Source of the DNA: Zelonia costaricensis
Taxonomy: Eukaryota; Euglenozoa; Kinetoplastea; Trypanosomatida; Trypanosomatidae
Reading direction: 5' to 3'
Assembly (NCBI GenBank): GCA_030849075.1
Contig: JASAOO010003212.1
Location: 1-29,109, forward strand
Length of the DNA: 29,109 bases
Shown here piece after piece: positions 1 through 12,100 of the stretch (positions within the stretch are counted from its first letter, which is position 1; each line of letters opens with the position of its first letter). A model generated the notes under the pieces. That model made no database searches. It was not told the origin of the DNA and saw only the letters and a program-made list of their open reading frames with translations. The translations under genes and the position numbers were made by a program.

Positions 1-18
1 GCTGTTGCTGTGGCTGTG

Positions 19-55
19 ACCTCCCCACCCCCCCCCTTCCTCCCCCCTTCCGCAG
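19..55 (+). promoter_or_regulatory. Candidate trans-splice acceptor (distal) for the HECT gene
   Basis: An almost pure pyrimidine tract (about 19-50) ends in CGCAG with AG at 54-55. This is the standard trypanosomatid spliced-leader acceptor layout. It would give a 137-nt 5' leader for the HECT mRNA, with no ATG before 193. Confidence 0.5.
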
Positions 56-139
56 CAGCATCGATCAACCGCGCTGACCTGTGCCCTTCTCTTTCCTCCT
101 CCTCCCGTCCTCTCACACGGACGCGCACGCGTTCGCCAT

Positions 140-172
140 CACCACCTCCCACCCTCCCTCTTTCTCGCTGAG
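140..172 (+). promoter_or_regulatory. Candidate trans-splice acceptor (proximal) for the HECT gene
   Basis: A second pyrimidine-rich tract (about 143-168) is followed by AG at 171-172, which would leave a 20-nt leader before the ATG at 193. Both acceptors give the same first ATG, so the start call does not depend on which is used. Confidence 0.45.
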
Positions 173-192
173 TCGGCGCACGTGAGTCCGCC

Positions 193-3100
193 ATGGATCA
201 ACTCAGCTCCCTCTACGTGCGCATGGCCAGCGGCGCCCACAGCCAGCTGCACAATCCCGCCTCCGTCATGGGCTTTGTCGACCAGATGCAGAGCCGCATG
301 GAGAAGAGCTCGGCGCCGCGCAAGAACTATCTCATCGACCCTTCCACCCCACACAGCGACACCGTCATCGCGGAGTCCTCGGCGCTGAAGCCGAGCGTGG
401 GGTGGGTCACGCTGCAGGTCACGGAGGGCATCCGGCGCGGCACCCACGAGTGGGGCATCAAGATCGAGCACCACGGCGAGAGCAACGATGGCAGCGGGCT
501 CATGCTGGGCATCGTGCCCAAGAACTTCACCAAGTACGACACCTTCATCTCGCAGGGTGGCGGCTGGTGCCTCAGCCGAGCCGGCAAGTTCTACGGCCAC
601 TGGCGCCGCACCGACACCGGCGGCGGCGTCCTCACCTTCGGCACAGGCGACCGCATCGTCCTCACGCTCGACTACGACGCGGCCGTCATGACGGTGCGCG
701 TGGGCGAGAAGACCGTCGTCGGCGAGCTCAGCGGGCTGACGATGGAGGTGTTCCCGGCCATCTCGCTGCACTACCGGCATCAGCACGTCCGCTTCGACCA
801 CCACGCCGTCCGGGAGACGGCGGCGCAGCACCTGCCGTGGCTGCAGCGGCAGACCTTCCCCTTCGCGCCAGCGTTTCTCGCGCTGAGCCACGGCGAGGTG
901 CAGCGGCTGCCGCTCAACTCGTACCTCTTCAGCAGCATCTTCCAGCGCCACGCCTCCGCGGACTGGGGCAGCGGCGGCGCCGGCGACGGGTCCTCGGTCG
1001 CGGCGACGCTGCTCGACGGCAACAGCGACGGCGGGCGGCCCTCGCTGTCGTCGATGGTGAACGCGGAGCGCAAAGACGCGGCCGGCGCTGGTGGCGGCGG
1101 TAGCAGCGCCGCGGCACTGGCAGCGGTGCGTCACGCCGAGCAGCGGGCGATGCGCCTCTACACCTCCTCCGAGGCCGCTGCGGCACGGCTGACGGTGCTG
1201 TCGCGCGCCTTCGCGGCGGTGCGGCGGTATGTGGCGGTGGTGCCGGGCAAGAGCCGCTTCCTCGCCCCCCACGTAACTGCCGAGTACCTGCGGCAGCGGC
1301 TGTATTCCGCCGCGCGGGAGTCGAGCGTTGGCGGCAGCGGCGGCGGCGCTCTCACCACGTCCGGGAGTGGCGGCGGCCTGTCGGGCAGCGGCTACGGTGG
1401 CGGGGCGATGGGGGGCGGCAGTGGCGGCGGCGGCGCTGTGGCGTCGCTGCGGGTCGCCGACGCGGCCGGCTACGATGCCGCGCTGAACTGCGGCGCCGTC
1501 ATCGTCGTGCACCTTTTCATACGCGCCGTGGCGGGTGGGCAGGCGCTGGCCACGCCGCTCGTGCACAGCTTCCGCGACTACCTCCTCTCCCTCCCCATCT
1601 TCTCCCTCGTCGAGCACGACGGACCGGGGAGCGGCGGCAGCCTCGGCGCCGTCGGTGGGGGTGGTGGCGGCGGCGGTGGTGGCGGGGCGGGCGGGTACGG
1701 CGGCTTCGGAGGCAGCGGCGCGGCCCGCTCCGCCCTCGCCCCGGACACGGTGCAGCTCGCGGTCGACCACATTGTCCAACTCGTGGAGTCGTCGCTGGAG
1801 CTGGCGGAGCCGGCGGAGGGGAGGCCCCGCAGCAGCGTGGCTGGGGCCAGCGCAGCGCCAAACACGGCCACGGCTCCGCCGTCACCAACCACCCCGACCG
1901 TGGCGCCCCTCACCGCCGCGCTGCTGGAGGTGGCGCTGCTGCTCGCCCTCCAGCGCGGGCTCGTGAGTGAGGTGCTCCGCGTCTCGCGCTACCTCCTGCG
2001 CGTCCCTGGCAGTCTCTTCTCCGCCCCCCTCGTGCAGTGGCTGAGCCGACACGCGGCGGGACTGACGCCGCAGCAGGCCCTGCCCGACGTTGGGCGGGCG
2101 CTGAAGCGGGCGTGCGAGGACCCTTCCGCCTTCGTGGCCACCCCGGTGGACCCCGTGACGACGGTGCTGTCGGTGGCCTACGGCATGGCGGCGACCCTCT
2201 TCGTGCACACGGCGGACGGCCTGACCAAGTACGGCCCCTCCGCCACCGCCGCCCCGTACCTCCTCGTCGCCGAGACGCGGCAGCCGGCGGCCTACTGCGT
2301 CGGCAGCGCCGCCTCCAGCATGGCCATCACGCACACCCGTGTGCTGCTGCTCACGGACCGCATGGCCGCCGAGGAGGTGGCGCTCGTCGTGTACGGGCTG
2401 CAGCTCGACGCGCTCCAGGTGCTGCGTTGGGCGGACATGCACAGCGCCTGGCCGCGCAGCCCCGACGCCCACCCGCAGCTCGTGAACGCAACGGAGGACC
2501 GCCTTCTCGTCGTCTTCGAGGTGCGGGCGCCGCAGCAGGTCTCGCCGGCCCGCGCGCTGAACGGCGCGGCGGCGGCGGCGGGCACCCCTGCCAGCGCCGT
2601 CACGCACAGCGGCCTCGCACGGCACTCTACCACGACGAACCCCATCGGCACCGCGGCGACGACGGCAGGGGCGATGGGGTCCTCGTCCGGCGGCGGCCCG
2701 GCCTCGTCCAGTGCGGCGGCCACCGCCGCGGTGGAGGGCGCCGTCACGGTGCTGTGCTTCAACGCCGCCACGGCCGCCTCGCTGGCCGCCGCGCCGCTCT
2801 GGACGCGGGCCCTGCACGCCGCCACCACCTCCGCCGACCTGTCGCTGCACCGCTGCCTCGCACTGCGCAAGCCGAGCCTCGTCGACCTCGGCAGCCCGGA
2901 GGAGCACCTCACCGTGGCCGGCGGGCAGGTCACGGTGGAGCTGTGGGTGCAGTTCCTGGACAAGGAGGACGCCGCCACGCTCTACCAGCACGGCGACCGC
3001 AGCACCAACGGCGAGGTGTTCCTCGAGCTGACCAAGTCGGAGGGCGCCTACTGCATTCGCGGCGGCTACCGGCACGAGACGCGCGGCTCCTGCCTCGTCA

Positions 3101-6100
3101 GCGCGCCGCTGCCGCCGACGGCCGAGAGTCGGCCGTTCCACATCGGCCTCGTCTTCAACGGCCGCTGGCGGCTCTTCTTCGACGGCGAGGAGGTGGCGGG
3201 CAACCGGCAGGGCCCGCACGTGTCGCTCGACTCGCCCAAGCAGCGCTGGACGGTGGGCGCGAACTGCACGTGCATGCTGACGGGGCTGCGGGTGTGGCGG
3301 CTGGGCCGCACGGCGCGCGAGATCAGCCGCGACTACCGCCGCTCCCTCGTCGGCGACGAGCCGGGCCTCGTCACGCAGCTCTTCTTCAACGAGAAGAGCG
3401 GCAACGTCGTCTTCAACTACGTCCACAACGTCAAGGCGTGCCACGCGGTGTGCACCGGGTCTGTGGCCCACGTCGCGTGCGACGCGCACCCGTGGCGCAG
3501 CTACGGCGCGGCGACGCCGAAGAGCGCGGCGGCGGACGGCACGGCATCGTCGCCGTCGCCGCCGGATGAGGCGCCGGCGTGTGCGCGGCTGCACGAGTGG
3601 CGCGACCTCGCGCTGAGCACCTGCTGCGCCACGCGCCATGCGCTTCTGGTCAGCACGCCGGTGGGGGAGGACAGCCCGTACGCGCTGCGGGAGGGCGGGC
3701 ACGTGCTCATGTTCTTCGACCTCGCCACCGGCGCCGCGGACCACAGCCTCTTCTTCCTCACGCGGCGCAGCCCGGTGCGGCACATGATGCGGGCCGACCC
3801 GCTGGGGCGGCTGTGGGAACTGTTCGAGGTGGACGCGGGGCTCGTGAAGGGCGAGCAGGAAGCCTCGTACCTCCTCTCCCTCCTCGGCAACGCCGGCGCC
3901 GCCCCACCCCGCTCGCGGGAGCGCGTGCTGGCTGTCGCCCCGCTGCCGCTCATGGAGGACGAGGAGGCGCTCGACACGCTCGGCGCCTTGGCCGGGCAGG
4001 AGGAGGGCGGTGGCGACGACGAAGGCGTGGATGGCATGGGCGGCGACGACAGGGCACCGGCAACAGCAGCAGCCACCGCCGCAGAGGCTGCAGGGTCGGC
4101 GGCGCAGCCGGCCGCGCACAGCCTCGCGTCGCTCTCTTCCCTCGCCGTCCTCGTGACGCACCCGTCGGCCCCGGTGTCCTTCGGTGCGGTGGCGGTGTGG
4201 CTGCTGAAGCTGCTCGCCCTCCACGCCGAGGCCGACCCGGGCGGCGTGCAGGCGCTCTTCTCACCGCTCGCCGACGACGTCGGCCGCCGCTGCGTCGCCG
4301 AGGTGCAGCTCATCCTGACGGAGCACTTCCGCGTCGTCAAGTCCAACAACGCACGGCGGGCCATGGCGCTCAAGAGCTCCGTGTCGTGGGTGGTCGTGGC
4401 CGCCGCGCTGCGGGTGCTGCTCCGCCTCGTGCGCCGCGCGCGTGCGTTCGGCCTTCACCCGACCCCGCTCGGCCTGACGGTGGTGCGGGAGGGCGGCGAG
4501 GCAGACGGCGCCGGCGCGGCAGGCGATGGGCTGCTGAGCCCAAACGGGCAGGTGTTCAAGGCGACCATGACGCTGCTGCTGCGCGAGCTGCACGCCTCCT
4601 CGCTGCGCCGCCGCGCCAGCTCGTCAGTGATGCGCTCGCGCCGGATCGTGGTCGCGGCGGGCGGCGGTGGCGGTGGGAGCGGGTCGACCTTCACTGTGGA
4701 CGACGCGGACGCCGCCGCCGCCGCGGCGTCGTCCGCGAGCGTTGACAGCGCGACCCTCCTCGGCCTGCTTGGGGACATCATCAACGAGGAGGGGCTGACG
4801 CTGTCGCCCGACGTCGTCGCCCTGGCACGCACCACGACCATCGAAGGCGTCGAGCTCTTCCTGCCCGACGTGCGGCACCGCGCGCGGCTGCTGCGCGACC
4901 TGCTGCGCGCGTCCTCCGGCACCGCCGTCGCCTCGTCTCCGAACGGAAGTGGCGGAGGCGGCGGCACTGTTGCGTCGCGTGCCTCGATGGCGTCGTTGCC
5001 GGCGGCAGAGGAGCGGGTGCCGGCGATGGAGGTGTTGCTGGATGCCGTGGCGCAGAGCTTCACGACGGTGCTCGCCGCCGCGCCGCTCGTCAGCGCCGGT
5101 GATGACGGGCCGCTCTCAGCGGAGCCGGGCAGTGCGGCCGCGCTCACCGAGCTGTGCGGCACCCTGCGCACGCTGCTGGAGGAGTCGTCCGTGCAGTGGC
5201 GCCGCATCTGGACGGCGCCTGGCGGTGCGGCGCGGCCCACACGCAAGTTTGCCGCCTTCGCCACTTCGCTGTCCGAGGCGATCGCGTCGCTGCAGCTGCT
5301 GCTGCTTAGCGCGTGCCAAGGGTCCCGCTGGGAGGTGGCGCTGACGCAGATGTACGCGAGTGGCGGAACAGGGCCGGCGAGCCGCACCACGGACACCAGT
5401 AACGAGGGGGCCGGGCGGGTTGGCGAGGGCACTGGCGGCGCTGTGGTGGGCGGCGTCGGCGGCGTCGGCGGCGGTGTGGGGGGTGCGGGTGGGCTTGCAG
5501 CGGGTGTCGCCGGTGCGGGCGGAGTTGGGGCCAGCAACGGTGGTGCGGCAGTGGGAGGGGCGGCGGGTACGGTGGTGGGCAGCCCGGACGGCGTGGCGGC
5601 TGCGGCGCTGGACCTGCAGCGGCTGTGCTTCTCGCAGGCCGCGGCGTACCACCCGTGTGTGCGGGCCTACTACGAGGCCCTCTTCGAGAGCACCGAGGCG
5701 TGCCTGCTGCTGTGCGTGCAGATGCAAGCCGGCTCGCCGCGGCACGGCTCGCCGCTCACGCAGCCCATCGGCGACACACACCGCCGCGGAACGACCTGTG
5801 GCGGGGACGCGGCGGCAGGCGCGCCGGCGTCGCTGGCGGTGGTCCTGTCCAGCCTCGCGCCGACCTTCGTGAACGCGCCGCTGCACACCGCCCTCAGCGC
5901 CATCCCGCTCGTGCTCGCCGCCGAGGACGCGGAGTGGTTCCTGAGCCGACTCGAGCAGCTGCTTGGGCTCTGCGAGACCCTGCTGGACCGCATCGGGCTG
6001 CCGACGCGGCACAACAGCGACGCGGACATGTATGCCAGCGCCACCCCGAGCGCGGCGGCGGTGACGAGCAGCAGCGCCGGCGGTGGCAACACCACGGCCG

Positions 6101-9100
6101 CGCGCCGCCTCGTGTGCTCGTTGCGCGAGGCCGTCTTCTACGCGTCGGTGTGGGTCGCGGCGTTTCTCTTCAACAGCACCGCCGTCTCCTCGTCGCGGGT
6201 GAACACCGACGCGGTGCGGCGTCGCCTGGGCCTGGCCTCGGTGACCACGACACCCACCACACAGCGACAAACGGCAAAGCTCACGGGGCACGCGGCGCTT
6301 GTGGCGGCGGCGGCGGCGGCGGCGGGGCTGGGCGACGTGCTCGTGGCGAGCAGCGCCGCAGTGGACGCGGAGCTCGCGCGCTTCTGGGGTCACCCGCTGC
6401 TGGAGGGCGGCCTCTGCACGGGTGCCGACCCGGCAGCGACCGCGACCGCGACGGCAGCGGGCAGCCGGGCGCGCTTCATGGGACAGCTCACCAAGAACAC
6501 GGCGTACTGGACCGCAAAGCAGGCGATGCTGGACCCGCTGGCCGCCAAGTCGCACCCCGCGCTCGGGCCGCTCATCACCTCTATGGCGGCGGCGGTGCTG
6601 CACCTCAGCGCCCTGCCCCTACAGGAGCTGCCCGCGCCCCGGGTGGAGCAGCTCATGTGCGCGGCCATGCGGCGGCTCTCACGGCCGGTCCGCACCGAAC
6701 TTCTCAGCCGCCGCACGTCGGGGGAGGAGGACGCGCCAGACGCCGTCGGGGAGGTGCGCGGCCGCAGCCGGTCCATCAGCACGCCTCGCTCGATGAGCCG
6801 GGCCGAGGCGCTGGGGCAGGTGCTGGCCGAGCTGCAGCAGCGGTGCGAGCTGCTCCTGCAGGTGCGCCCGTGCACGGAGCTGTGGGCCGTCGACGACGCG
6901 CTCCTCGCCATCTCCACGGTGCCGGCGGGGGAGTCCGAGGACGGCGGTGTGGCCGGGCAACGACAGCTTTCCAGCGCGGCCGCCACCTCGTCCCGCCCGA
7001 GAGCGTCGCCACTGCGGGGTGAGTCCACGGCGACGGCCTCCACTACGGCGAAGACGGCAAGTGGCGCGCCAGCCAAGATGCAGGCTGCCGTGCGGGCGTG
7101 CGCGCGACGCCGCCTGCGCTTCCGCGCCCACGCCGCCTCGCACCCGAGCTGGACCCTGCAGGCCGCTACGCAGCTCGTCACCAGCGTGGTGCTCTCGCAG
7201 CACGTCGACGCCGAGGCGCTTCGCGGCGGCCTGCAGCAGCGGGTGGCGCTGGCAGGGCTGCGGCGGACCGGCATCGAGCACCTCTTCCGGCTCGTGCAGC
7301 GGGCCCCGTACAGCGCGGAGAGCGCGGCGCAGCTGCTGAGCGGGCAGGCGCGCGGGGCGCAGACGCACTACGAGGACGGCATCGGCGGCTGTGACGGCGC
7401 CTACGTTGCCCAGATCCGCCGCGTCCTCTTCGACCTTGTGCGGTGGTCCATGACAGACATGCCCACGCTCCTCCCCACCGGCACCACGCGGGGCTCGGGC
7501 GGTGCCGGGGTGTCGCTCGCCGTCACGAGCCCGGCAGCGGTGCTGTGCAGCTTGCTCGACCGCAGCTGGCGCCCACGCGACCTGGCCCTCTTCGTGCAGC
7601 TGCGCGTCGTGCCAACGATGATGGAAACCTACGTGTCCCTCTTCGTCACGGCCCGGCGCGGCGACGACGGAGACGACGGTGTGGAGGACGGGGGCGGCGA
7701 GTCCAGCGTCGCGGGCACCGACGCGGTAACGGGAGGGCATCGACGGCTGAGCTCGGTCGAGCTGCGCCGCGTGCACCTCACGGAGCGGCAGCACCGCGAT
7801 CAGGTTGTCGCCGCGCAGCAGGCACGCCGCACGAGCAAGAGCGCGCTCGTCACGGCCATCACGCTGAACCGTGCCGGCAGCGGTGCGGTGCAGGGCCCAG
7901 CAGCCGGCAGCGACGCGGCGATGCAGCAGACGGTGCAGGAGGCGATGCAGGCGCGGGTGTGGCAGTGCCTGAGGAACTTGGCGCTGCAGGCCACGGCGAT
8001 GCTCACGGCCGACCGCGTGGCGCACCTGTCGCGGGTCGAGCAGAGCGCCGTCATGACGTTTCTCGCGGGCCAGCTCGCGGCCATCGAGGGCGAGCTGCGG
8101 CGCTGCCGCGACGTGCTTGCCCGGGCGGTGCGGGAGACGCCGACGCTGCTGGCGCAGGCGGGGGACGCGGCGGTGGTGGAGCCGCTTGTCACGGTGCAGG
8201 ACCAGGTGGACCTGCTGCTCAGCTTCCTGGCTGCCGTAGCGGGCACGCTCAGCACCCCGTCCGTGTCCGTGCCCATCACCGCCCCTGCCTCGACGAGGCC
8301 CACCCACGGCACTCCGTCAGCGCCGGCGACGACGGTCAGTGACGCTGAGGGCGAGGGCGGGCTGGACAGCGCCGCGCTGTTTGTGAGCACCCCGCTCAGC
8401 ACCGTCTGCGCCACCATCTCGCAGACGCTGCTGGAGCTCGTCTTCCTCGACCTGCTGCACGCCCGGACCGTCAGCGCCGAGGCAGGCGTCGGCTGCGTCG
8501 TGCGGGACGCCGCGGCGTGTGCGCGGGTGGCGGCGCTGCTGCTCTGCCGCTGCCAGCCCGCGGTGGTGCGCCTTGTGACGGCCGCGGCGGCGGGTGCGTG
8601 GAAGGACATGTACGCCTCGCCCGTGTTCGTCGCCGTGCCGCCGGCGGCCCCGTCGTCCCTCGACGCCGGCCACCCGTGCCTGCAGACGTGGCTCGACCTC
8701 GCCACATACGCCCTCGCGACGTCGGGCGTGAGCCGCACGACGCAGCACGTCCTGCACGGCTTCCGCCGCCTGCTGCACCAGCCCGCGTGGGCCGCGGAGC
8801 TGCAGGGCTTTGTGTCCGTGTATCAGCGGCTCGTACACAGCTACGCCGCCTCCGTGCGCCGCAGCTGCATCGGCGGCTCTGCCGAGGTCGGCAGCGGGAA
8901 CAGTGGGGAGCGCAAGGCCGGGGAGCTCTCCCTCGATGTGGCGACGAGGGGCCGCGAGCTGCACGCCGTGCAGTTGTACGTGTGGGCCGCCGTGCTGGGT
9001 GGCCAGGTGCTGGCGCCGCCCACCTCGCCCGGTGCCGCAGTCACCTTCGTCAGCGAGCGTGACGGCGCACAGGCGACGTCGGCGTGTCTGGTCGAGGTGG

Positions 9101-12100
9101 ACACGTCGGCGCCGTCGGCCGGTTCGCAGGGCAGCGGCACGCCAGACGCCGTGGGCAGCGCCGCCGCCGCTGCGGCGTCCGTCACCGGGCGCCGTGTGTG
9201 CGGCTCGAGCCACCAGCTCTCCAAGGTTGCGGCAGCCGGTGTGGCGGAGGGGGAGCGGGTGCGTGGCTTGATTGTCGTCCCCACCGACACGGCGGAGCGC
9301 GGCGGGGGCGGGGAGGAGGTGTCGCTGTCCCCGCATCAGCTCTTCCTGCCGCCGTGGGAGGAGGCGACGGTCGTGCCGCCGTACCCGGGGCTTGTCGCCG
9401 ACTTCATCGTCCCCGCGCTGCAGCACTGCGTGCCGCTGCTGGGCGAGAAGCTGGAGGCCACGGCAGCCTTCTCGGGCTTCGAGCTCACGTACATGATCAC
9501 CCTCATGCACCTCACCGCGGGCGTCACTCGCGCGCGGCCCGACCTGGCCCGGCAGCTCATCGACTCCGGTGCGATGCAGCCCATTCGGCAGCACGCGCTG
9601 CAGGGCATGGTGCGGCTGCCCTTTCCAATCAAGGCGCTGCGGGAGTGGGGGGCGCTCGTGGCCGCCCGGGCCGCCGAGGGCGCGGCGGAGCGCATCTATG
9701 CCGAGGCGGAGTATGGCGCGCTGGCGAGCGGCGACGACGGCGGCGCCGCTGCAGCGGCGCGTACCGGCGGGTCGGCGTCGCTGGCGGCCGCTCTCGCGGC
9801 CGTGTCCGCCTCCGACACGAGCCGTCTGGCCGGTGGGGCCCGTAGCTCTTACCCGGGCGCGGCCGGCTCGCTGGCCACCGCGCCGAGCCAGGCGGCGTCC
9901 TCGACGTCGCACGCCCGGTCGGTGCACGGGGTGAGCGAGGCGCTGCTGGGTGGGCTGCGGGCCATGTCCTCCCCGCCGCCGTCCACCGGCAGCTACCAGG
10001 CCTCCTTCCTCTCCGGCTTCGCACCGCCGCCGCCAGCGTCCTCGTCGTCATCGGCGCCGCCGATGGGCGGCGGCGGTGGCGGAGGGGCGTCGTCGGCCAA
10101 CGCCGGAACGGCGACCTCGACCAGTGGGAGCTACCTGCGCGACTCGGGCGAGTACGGCTTGTCGCGGCTGGCACGCAGTCTCGGCGTCTTCGGTGGGGCC
10201 TACAGCGGCAGTAGCGGGGGTGGAACTGGTGCAGGAGCGCCCCCATCCTCCGTTGCCGGCGGCGGCGGCGGCGCAGGAGGAGGCGCTGGGGGGTCCACGC
10301 CGCAGGTGCGGGCCACCGCGGGGGTGTCCGTGACGACGATACTGAGCGGGGGCGCGGCCGGCGGTGGCGTCTCCTCGCGCATGCCGCCGCGCACCGAGGT
10401 CGGAGGCGGGGCGCCGATGTTTGTGTCCTTCCCTATGTGGCCCGCGCACGAGGGCGAGGCCGCGGCGGCGACGCTGGAGGTGGTGCCGTCCCGCCCCGGC
10501 GTGCACTTCCCGGTCTGGGAGGACGGCTTTGCGATTGAGCTGGCCGTGCTGCTGAGTGACGGGGACATGTACCCCGCCATGGGCGACGCGCTCAGCGTGC
10601 CATGCTCGTGGCCGCGCCATGGCAGTGCTGTCGGTGGTGGTGGCGGCGGCGGCGGCAGTGCGCCAGCGCCGGCGGCGGAGTTCCCGCTTCTGACGCTGTA
10701 CACGGCTGCGCTCTCGAGCGGCAGCTCCGGCGAGCCCGTGCCGTTCCTGCAGCTCAGCGTGCTCGAGAACGCGCTCACCGTTGTGGTGACGCTGCCCCGC
10801 TCGCCGGATGGCAGTGGCGGGGGCGCCGGGACGGAGGGGAAGCCGCCGCTGCGCTGCACGGCGCGGCGCACGCTGCGGCGCGAGGACTGGTACCACTGCA
10901 TGCACGTCTCGGTGATGTGCAATGCCCAGAGCCTCGCCATCTCGCGCAATGGCGAGATGTCGTCGGTGGAGTGGGGCGGCGTCGCGGGGGTGGGCCGGCA
11001 CGTCGAGGTCCTCCTGCGGAAGGAGGGCGCTATCAGCAAGGTCGTCCTCGGCCGCCTTGCGACAGCGGCATCGGCGTCGGTGCCGCCGACGCGGGTCGTG
11101 GATGGACCGATGGCGCTGGTGGGCGGCGTACGGCTCTGGAGCACGTCGGTGTTGCGCACCTCGCTGCGCGTCGTGGCCGAGCTCGTCGCCCGCGACCGGG
11201 CCCTGCAGTCCATCGGCCTGCACGAGAACGTGTGCTACCTTGACCTCAAGGAGGGCACCGGCGCGGTGGTGGAGTCGGCCGACGCGCAGAGGCAGTACCG
11301 CGGCGTCCTGGGCGGGGCCGTGCGGTGGGCCGCCGAGCCGCTGCCGCTGGGCTTCTATCCCTCCATCGAGCTCAACACCGGCCACGCCCGGGCCGGGGTG
11401 GCGGCGCCGCTGGCGAGCAGCACGCGTATGCCGCGCTCTACGATGGCGGCCTTCGTGGATGCCCTTTCGCCCTTCTACTACGAGCGCTTCGGCGGGGATG
11501 TGCTGTGGTCGCTGCTCGCCCACGTGGCCCGGTTCGCGACAGTGACGGCGCTCGAGGTGGGCATGAGCCCCGCATACGCCCTGCACTGCATGGCGTGTGC
11601 CGCGGCCGCGCCGTCGCCAGGCGAGCCCTGCTTCGACCCGCGGCGAGTGCTGGACCCGGCGCAGAAGGTGCTGCACCAGCTCTTCCGCCTCTTCCAGTTC
11701 CACGACGGCGGCTACCTGCCCAACGCGCACGAGCAGCTCATCCACGGTATCGTGCAGCGTCTGGTGGAGGTGTTTGCGGCGGCCGACACTGACGAGGCGG
11801 CCCCCGCGGCGTCGCCGTCGCCGCTGTGCGAGCTGGTCGCCGACACGAGCGTCCTGCTCCGGCAGGTGCGCCGGGACGACGGTGAGGTGTTCGTGGTCGA
11901 GGTGCCGCCGCCGTCGAACACTGCTGCCACCGCCGCGACGGCCTCGCTGACGTCGTCGGTCCCGGTCGTCACGCCGCCCATGGTGCTGCCGCTCGCCTTC
12001 ACCAACGGCGGCACCGGCGTGCTCACGTTTGACGCCAAGTACCGCAACATGGAACAGGCCACCGTGTACAAGGACATGGAGCTGAAGAACGTGCTGGCCA

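Noticed and set aside
139..4224. Long minus-strand ORFs (139-1779 and 1882-4224, 546 and 780 codons), also 14122-16089
   Set aside because: They lie opposite well-supported HECT coding sequence. Their translations are Arg/Ala/His/Gly-rich without domains, as expected from GC-rich third positions that rarely give stop codons in reverse.
402..5872. Long + strand ORFs in other frames inside the HECT gene
   Set aside because: They are Arg/Pro/Ala-rich shadows of the main frame. The main frame alone carries recognisable domains and is unbroken for 17.3 kb.
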